DNA of 40,714 nt, taken from positions 1-40,714 of the forward strand of contig QHVJ01000011.1 in NCBI GenBank assembly GCA_003222275.1, in the 5' to 3' direction. The notes under the pieces are model-generated. The model saw only the letters and a program-made list of their open reading frames with translations, made no database searches and had not been told where the DNA came from. Below are positions 38,132 to 40,714 of the stretch, one piece after another. How positions within the stretch are numbered: the first letter of the stretch is position 1; each line of letters opens with the position of its first letter. A program made the position numbers and the translations under genes. The DNA is from Acidobacteriota bacterium (GTDB lineage: Bacteria > Acidobacteriota > Vicinamibacteria > Fen-336).

Positions 38132-39627
38132 GCGGCTCGAGCGTCGGCGCGCCCGAGCGCCGGCGCGCCCGAGCGCCGGCGCCCACCGATCGCATCCGCG
38201 ACGAGGTCCGCCACTTCTTCGACGAGAACCACGAGGGGATCGAGCGGGCCCGACGGGCCCGCCGCTACTTCTACGGCTACCTGACCCGCGTCATCCAGGC
38301 ACGGGTCCCGCCGGGCCAGCGCGTCCTCGACATCGGATGCGGGTCCGGCCACCTCCTGGCCGCTCTGGGCCCTTCCGCCGGCGTCGGCATCGACCTTTCG
38401 TCTCGCGCGGTGGCCACGGCCCGCGCGGCGCACGGAAGCACGGCGCTACGCTTCATCGAGGGCGACGGAACCGATCCGGAGACGCTCGCGACGGCGGGCG
38501 GCCCGTTCGACATCGTGATGATGTTCAACGTCGTCACCCACCTCAGCGACGCGCAGCAGGCGTTCGAGAACCTGCAGCCGTTGTGCCACTCGCGGACGCG
38601 GGTGCTCGTCTACAGCTACAGCCGCGTGTGGCAGCCCGTGCTCCGGACCGCGGAGTTGCTCGGCTGGAAGCTTCGGCAGCCGGCCGAGTCGTGGCTCCCC
38701 CCCGAGGAGATCGCGCAGATGCTCGCGCTGGCGGATTTCGAGGTGCTTCGCCGCGAGCGCCACGTCGTGTGCCCGATGCACATCCCGCTGCTCGCCGACT
38801 TCCTGAACCGCTACGTCGGACGGCTCCCCCTCGTCGACGCCTTCTCGCTGATGTTCGGCATCGTGGCCCGGCCGGCGCCGCACCTCTTTGCCGCCACGCG
38901 CTCGCCCCACCCGAGCACCAGCGTCGTCATCCCTTGCCGCAACGAGGCCGGCCACGTGCCATCCCTCGTCGCCCGGCTCCCGGAGCTGGGCGCGGGCAGC
39001 GAGTTCATCTTCGTGGAGGGGAACTCCACCGACGACACGGAGGCCGCGCTCCGCCGAGCGATCGCCGAGAACCCCGGCCGCCCGCTGCGCTTCCTGAAGC
39101 AGACCGGCCGCGGCAAGGGCGACGCGGTACGGCTCGGCTTCTCGGCCGCGAAGGGCGAGGTGCTGCTGATCCTGGACGCCGACATGGGCGTGGCCCCCGA
39201 GGACGTCCCCAAGTTCGTGCGCGCCCTCGTGGCCGGCAAGGGCGAGCTGATCAACGGCTCCCGGATGGTCTACCCGATGGAAGGGCGCGCGATGCGCTTC
39301 CTCAACATCCTCGGCAACAAGTTCTTCGCGTTCCTCTTCACGTGGCTCCTCGGGCAGCAGGTCCGCGACACGCTCTGCGGGACGAAGGCGCTGTACCGCC
39401 GGGACTACGAGACGATCGCGGCCAATCGGGCGTTCTTCGGGGACTTCGACCCCTTCGGCGATTTCGATCTCCTCTTCGGGGCCGCCCGGCTCAACCTCGG
39501 CATCGTGGACGTGGCGGTGCGCTATCACGCGCGCCAGCACGGCGTGACCAACATCTCGCGCTTCCGCCACGGGTGGCTGCTCCTGCAGATGAGCGCCTTC
39601 GCCGCCCGCAAGCTGAAGTTCCTCTGA
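38128..39627 (+). CDS. Fusion of SAM methyltransferase and family 2 glycosyltransferase
   Basis: A 499-residue bifunctional protein. Residues about 20-240 are a class I methyltransferase with VLDIGCGSGHLLAALG, GIDLSSRAVATAR and MMFNVVTHL. Residues about 265-499 are a GT-A glycosyltransferase of family 2 like polyprenyl-phosphate mannosyl/glucosyl transferases: TSVVIPCRNEAGHVPSLV, GNSTDDTEAAL, GRGKGDAVRLGF, the D-x-D in LILDADMGVAP, and DTLCGTKALYRR. It may charge undecaprenyl phosphate with the sugar used by the GT39-like enzyme upstream, a usual donor-transferase pairing; the methyl target is unknown. ATGA overlap couples it to the previous methyltransferase. The short gap to the convergent oxidase gene (16 bp) ends the operon. 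Confidence 0.9.
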   Translation: MSGSSVGAPERRRARAPAPTDRIRDEVRHFFDENHEGIERARRARRYFYGYLTRVIQARVPPGQRVLDIGCGSGHLLAALGPSAGVGIDLSSRAVATARAAHGSTALRFIEGDGTDPETLATAGGPFDIVMMFNVVTHLSDAQQAFENLQPLCHSRTRVLVYSYSRVWQPVLRTAELLGWKLRQPAESWLPPEEIAQMLALADFEVLRRERHVVCPMHIPLLADFLNRYVGRLPLVDAFSLMFGIVARPAPHLFAATRSPHPSTSVVIPCRNEAGHVPSLVARLPELGAGSEFIFVEGNSTDDTEAALRRAIAENPGRPLRFLKQTGRGKGDAVRLGFSAAKGEVLLILDADMGVAPEDVPKFVRALVAGKGELINGSRMVYPMEGRAMRFLNILGNKFFAFLFTWLLGQQVRDTLCGTKALYRRDYETIAANRAFFGDFDPFGDFDLLFGAARLNLGIVDVAVRYHARQHGVTNISRFRHGWLLLQMSAFAARKLKFL

Positions 39628-39643
39628 CCAGGCCGCCCCCCGC

Positions 39644-40714
39644 TCAGGCGAGGTCGGCCGCACGCACCGGGAGGCGGCGCAGGCGGCGGCCGGTCGCGGC
39701 GAACACCGCGTTCATGACCGCGGGCGCGACCGGAGGCACCGGCGCTTCGCCGATGCCGGAGGGCTGGGCGACCGTCGCGGGCAGGATGTGCGTCTCCACC
39801 CGCGGCATGTGGCGCAGGCGCGGCACCGCGTAGTCGCCGTAGCTGCTCTGCTGCACGCGGCCGCCCGCGATCGTGATCTCGCCGAAGAAGACGGTGGCCA
39901 GCGCCCACACGACGCCGCTCTCGACCTGGCGCTCGATGTGGAGCGGGTTCACGAACGGCCCGCAGTCGACGGCGGCCACCACCCGGTCCACGCGGACGCC
40001 GTCTCCGCCGACCGTCACCTCGGCCACCATGGCCACGTGGGTGTCGCCGTCGTAGACGTTGGCCGCGAGGCCGCGTCCGCGCCCTTTCGGCAGCGGCTCT
40101 CCCCAGCCGGCTTTCGCCGCCGCTGTCTCGAGCACGCGGCGCAGCCGCGTGCGATCGATCGTGAGCCCGCCGATCGTGACCGGGCTCGGGCCCTCGAGCA
40201 GGTCGAGCCGCAGCGGCAGCGGATCGCGGCCAGACGTGTGGGCCACCTCGTCGAGGAAGGACTCGCGCGCGAACGTGCAGGAGGGAGAGTAGACGGCGCG
40301 CCACGGGCCGGAAGGGACCGGCGAGTCGACCAGCACGTAGTCGGTCTCGATGGCCGGGATCGCGTAGGGTATGTCGTAGGCGCCCCACGACTCGTCCTGC
40401 CAGTGGGCCGGGTCGTCCATGTCCGCCGCGGACGGCGCGGGGAAGATCGACAGGTACGAGCCGGCCTTGCGGTGGCCCCACGCGACGAGGCGTCCGCTCG
40501 CGTCGAGGCCCGCGGCCATCCGGTGCGCGGAGGCCGGCTGGAAGTGGCCGTGGCGCATGTCGTCGGGACGGGTCCACATCACCTGCACCGGCACCCCCAC
40601 GGCCTTGGCGACGTGCACGGCCTCGACGGCGTAGTCGATGCCGAGGCGCCGCCCGAACCCGCCGCCGATCAGCGTCACGTTCACGCGCACGGCCTCCGGC
40701 GCGAGGCCGAGGAC
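39644..40714 (-). CDS. Molybdopterin-dependent hydroxylase large subunit, IorB-like (5' end outside window)
   Basis: The C-terminal ~357 residues of a xanthine-oxidase-family large subunit, most like the beta subunit of isoquinoline 1-oxidoreductase. The molybdopterin-binding GGGFGRR is near the window edge; in-frame codons continue past the right end, so the true start lies outside. Further landmarks are VMWTRPDDMRHGHFQPAS, SFLDEVAHTSGRDP, AAVDCGPFVNPLHIERQVES and the catalytic-glutamate block GIGEAPVPPVAPAVMNAVF. Such enzymes hydroxylate aldehydes or N-heterocycles, take electrons through a small iron-sulfur subunit usually encoded beside them, and are often exported by Tat. The substrate is unknown. 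Confidence 0.92.
   Translation of the reverse strand, partial: VLGLAPEAVRVNVTLIGGGFGRRLGIDYAVEAVHVAKAVGVPVQVMWTRPDDMRHGHFQPASAHRMAAGLDASGRLVAWGHRKAGSYLSIFPAPSAADMDDPAHWQDESWGAYDIPYAIPAIETDYVLVDSPVPSGPWRAVYSPSCTFARESFLDEVAHTSGRDPLPLRLDLLEGPSPVTIGGLTIDRTRLRRVLETAAAKAGWGEPLPKGRGRGLAANVYDGDTHVAMVAEVTVGGDGVRVDRVVAAVDCGPFVNPLHIERQVESGVVWALATVFFGEITIAGGRVQQSSYGDYAVPRLRHMPRVETHILPATVAQPSGIGEAPVPPVAPAVMNAVFAATGRRLRRLPVRAADLA

Overview
The window is about 40.7 kb of very GC-rich, densely coded bacterial DNA with no rRNA, tRNA, CRISPR array, prophage or insertion sequence that I can see. A TonB-dependent receptor with an N-terminal carboxypeptidase-regulatory-like domain, the M2 and M13 metallopeptidases, a DUF4097 protein, signal-peptide-bearing TPR and Sel1 proteins, and short CGCAGAGG-type intergenic repeats together suggest a diderm soil bacterium, most likely an Acidobacteriota member such as Vicinamibacteria or Thermoanaerobaculia. 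This placement is inference from gene content, not a phylogeny.

Layout. 1-479 (-) is the 5' part of a secreted or lipoprotein gene. 543-1933 (+) holds a DUF2721 membrane protein and an EamA/DMT transporter. 1935-9558 (-) is a long co-oriented run: TPR protein, MetX-type acyltransferase, ABC exporter, DUF4097 protein and M2 peptidase. 9640-11288 (+) is a SAM-riboswitch-controlled unit: riboswitch, a small integrase-arm-like protein, then metK. 11440-17939 (-) holds a zinc-less Fpg/MutM, a HicB-like protein, an M13 peptidase, an SGNH-hydrolase-like membrane protein and a type II NADH dehydrogenase. 18004-23840 (+) holds a YwaF-like membrane protein, a VKOR-DsbA fusion, a PolX/PHP protein with a degenerate polymerase centre, an uncharacterised protein and a stand-alone LigD-type polymerase. 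23831-31118 is a signalling region: a hybrid histidine kinase, a DUF6496 protein, a coiled-coil protein, a receiver-KaiB-like fusion, a secreted protein, a degenerate GGDEF-receiver and an active-looking receiver-GGDEF protein. 31252-34185 has two small proteins and the TonB-dependent receptor. 34207-35676 (-) is a cysteine-rich Sel1 protein. 35766-39627 (+) is a membrane glycosyltransferase, a methyltransferase and a methyltransferase-GT2 fusion. 39644 to the end (-) is the C-terminal half of a molybdopterin hydroxylase large subunit.

The points most worth following are: (i) the SAM riboswitch followed by a hairpin that covers the Shine-Dalgarno region of a small gene, which is itself start/stop-coupled to metK; (ii) the PolX homologue whose polymerase carboxylates appear lost while its PHP nuclease is intact, lying just upstream of a stand-alone LigD-type polymerase; (iii) the receiver-KaiB-like fusion; (iv) a family of CGCAGAGGCCGCAGAG repeats sitting immediately 3' of stop codons in a constant orientation, twice as long inverted pairs; (v) two genes whose homology or signal peptide extends upstream of any ATG/GTG/TTG, suggesting CTG initiation.
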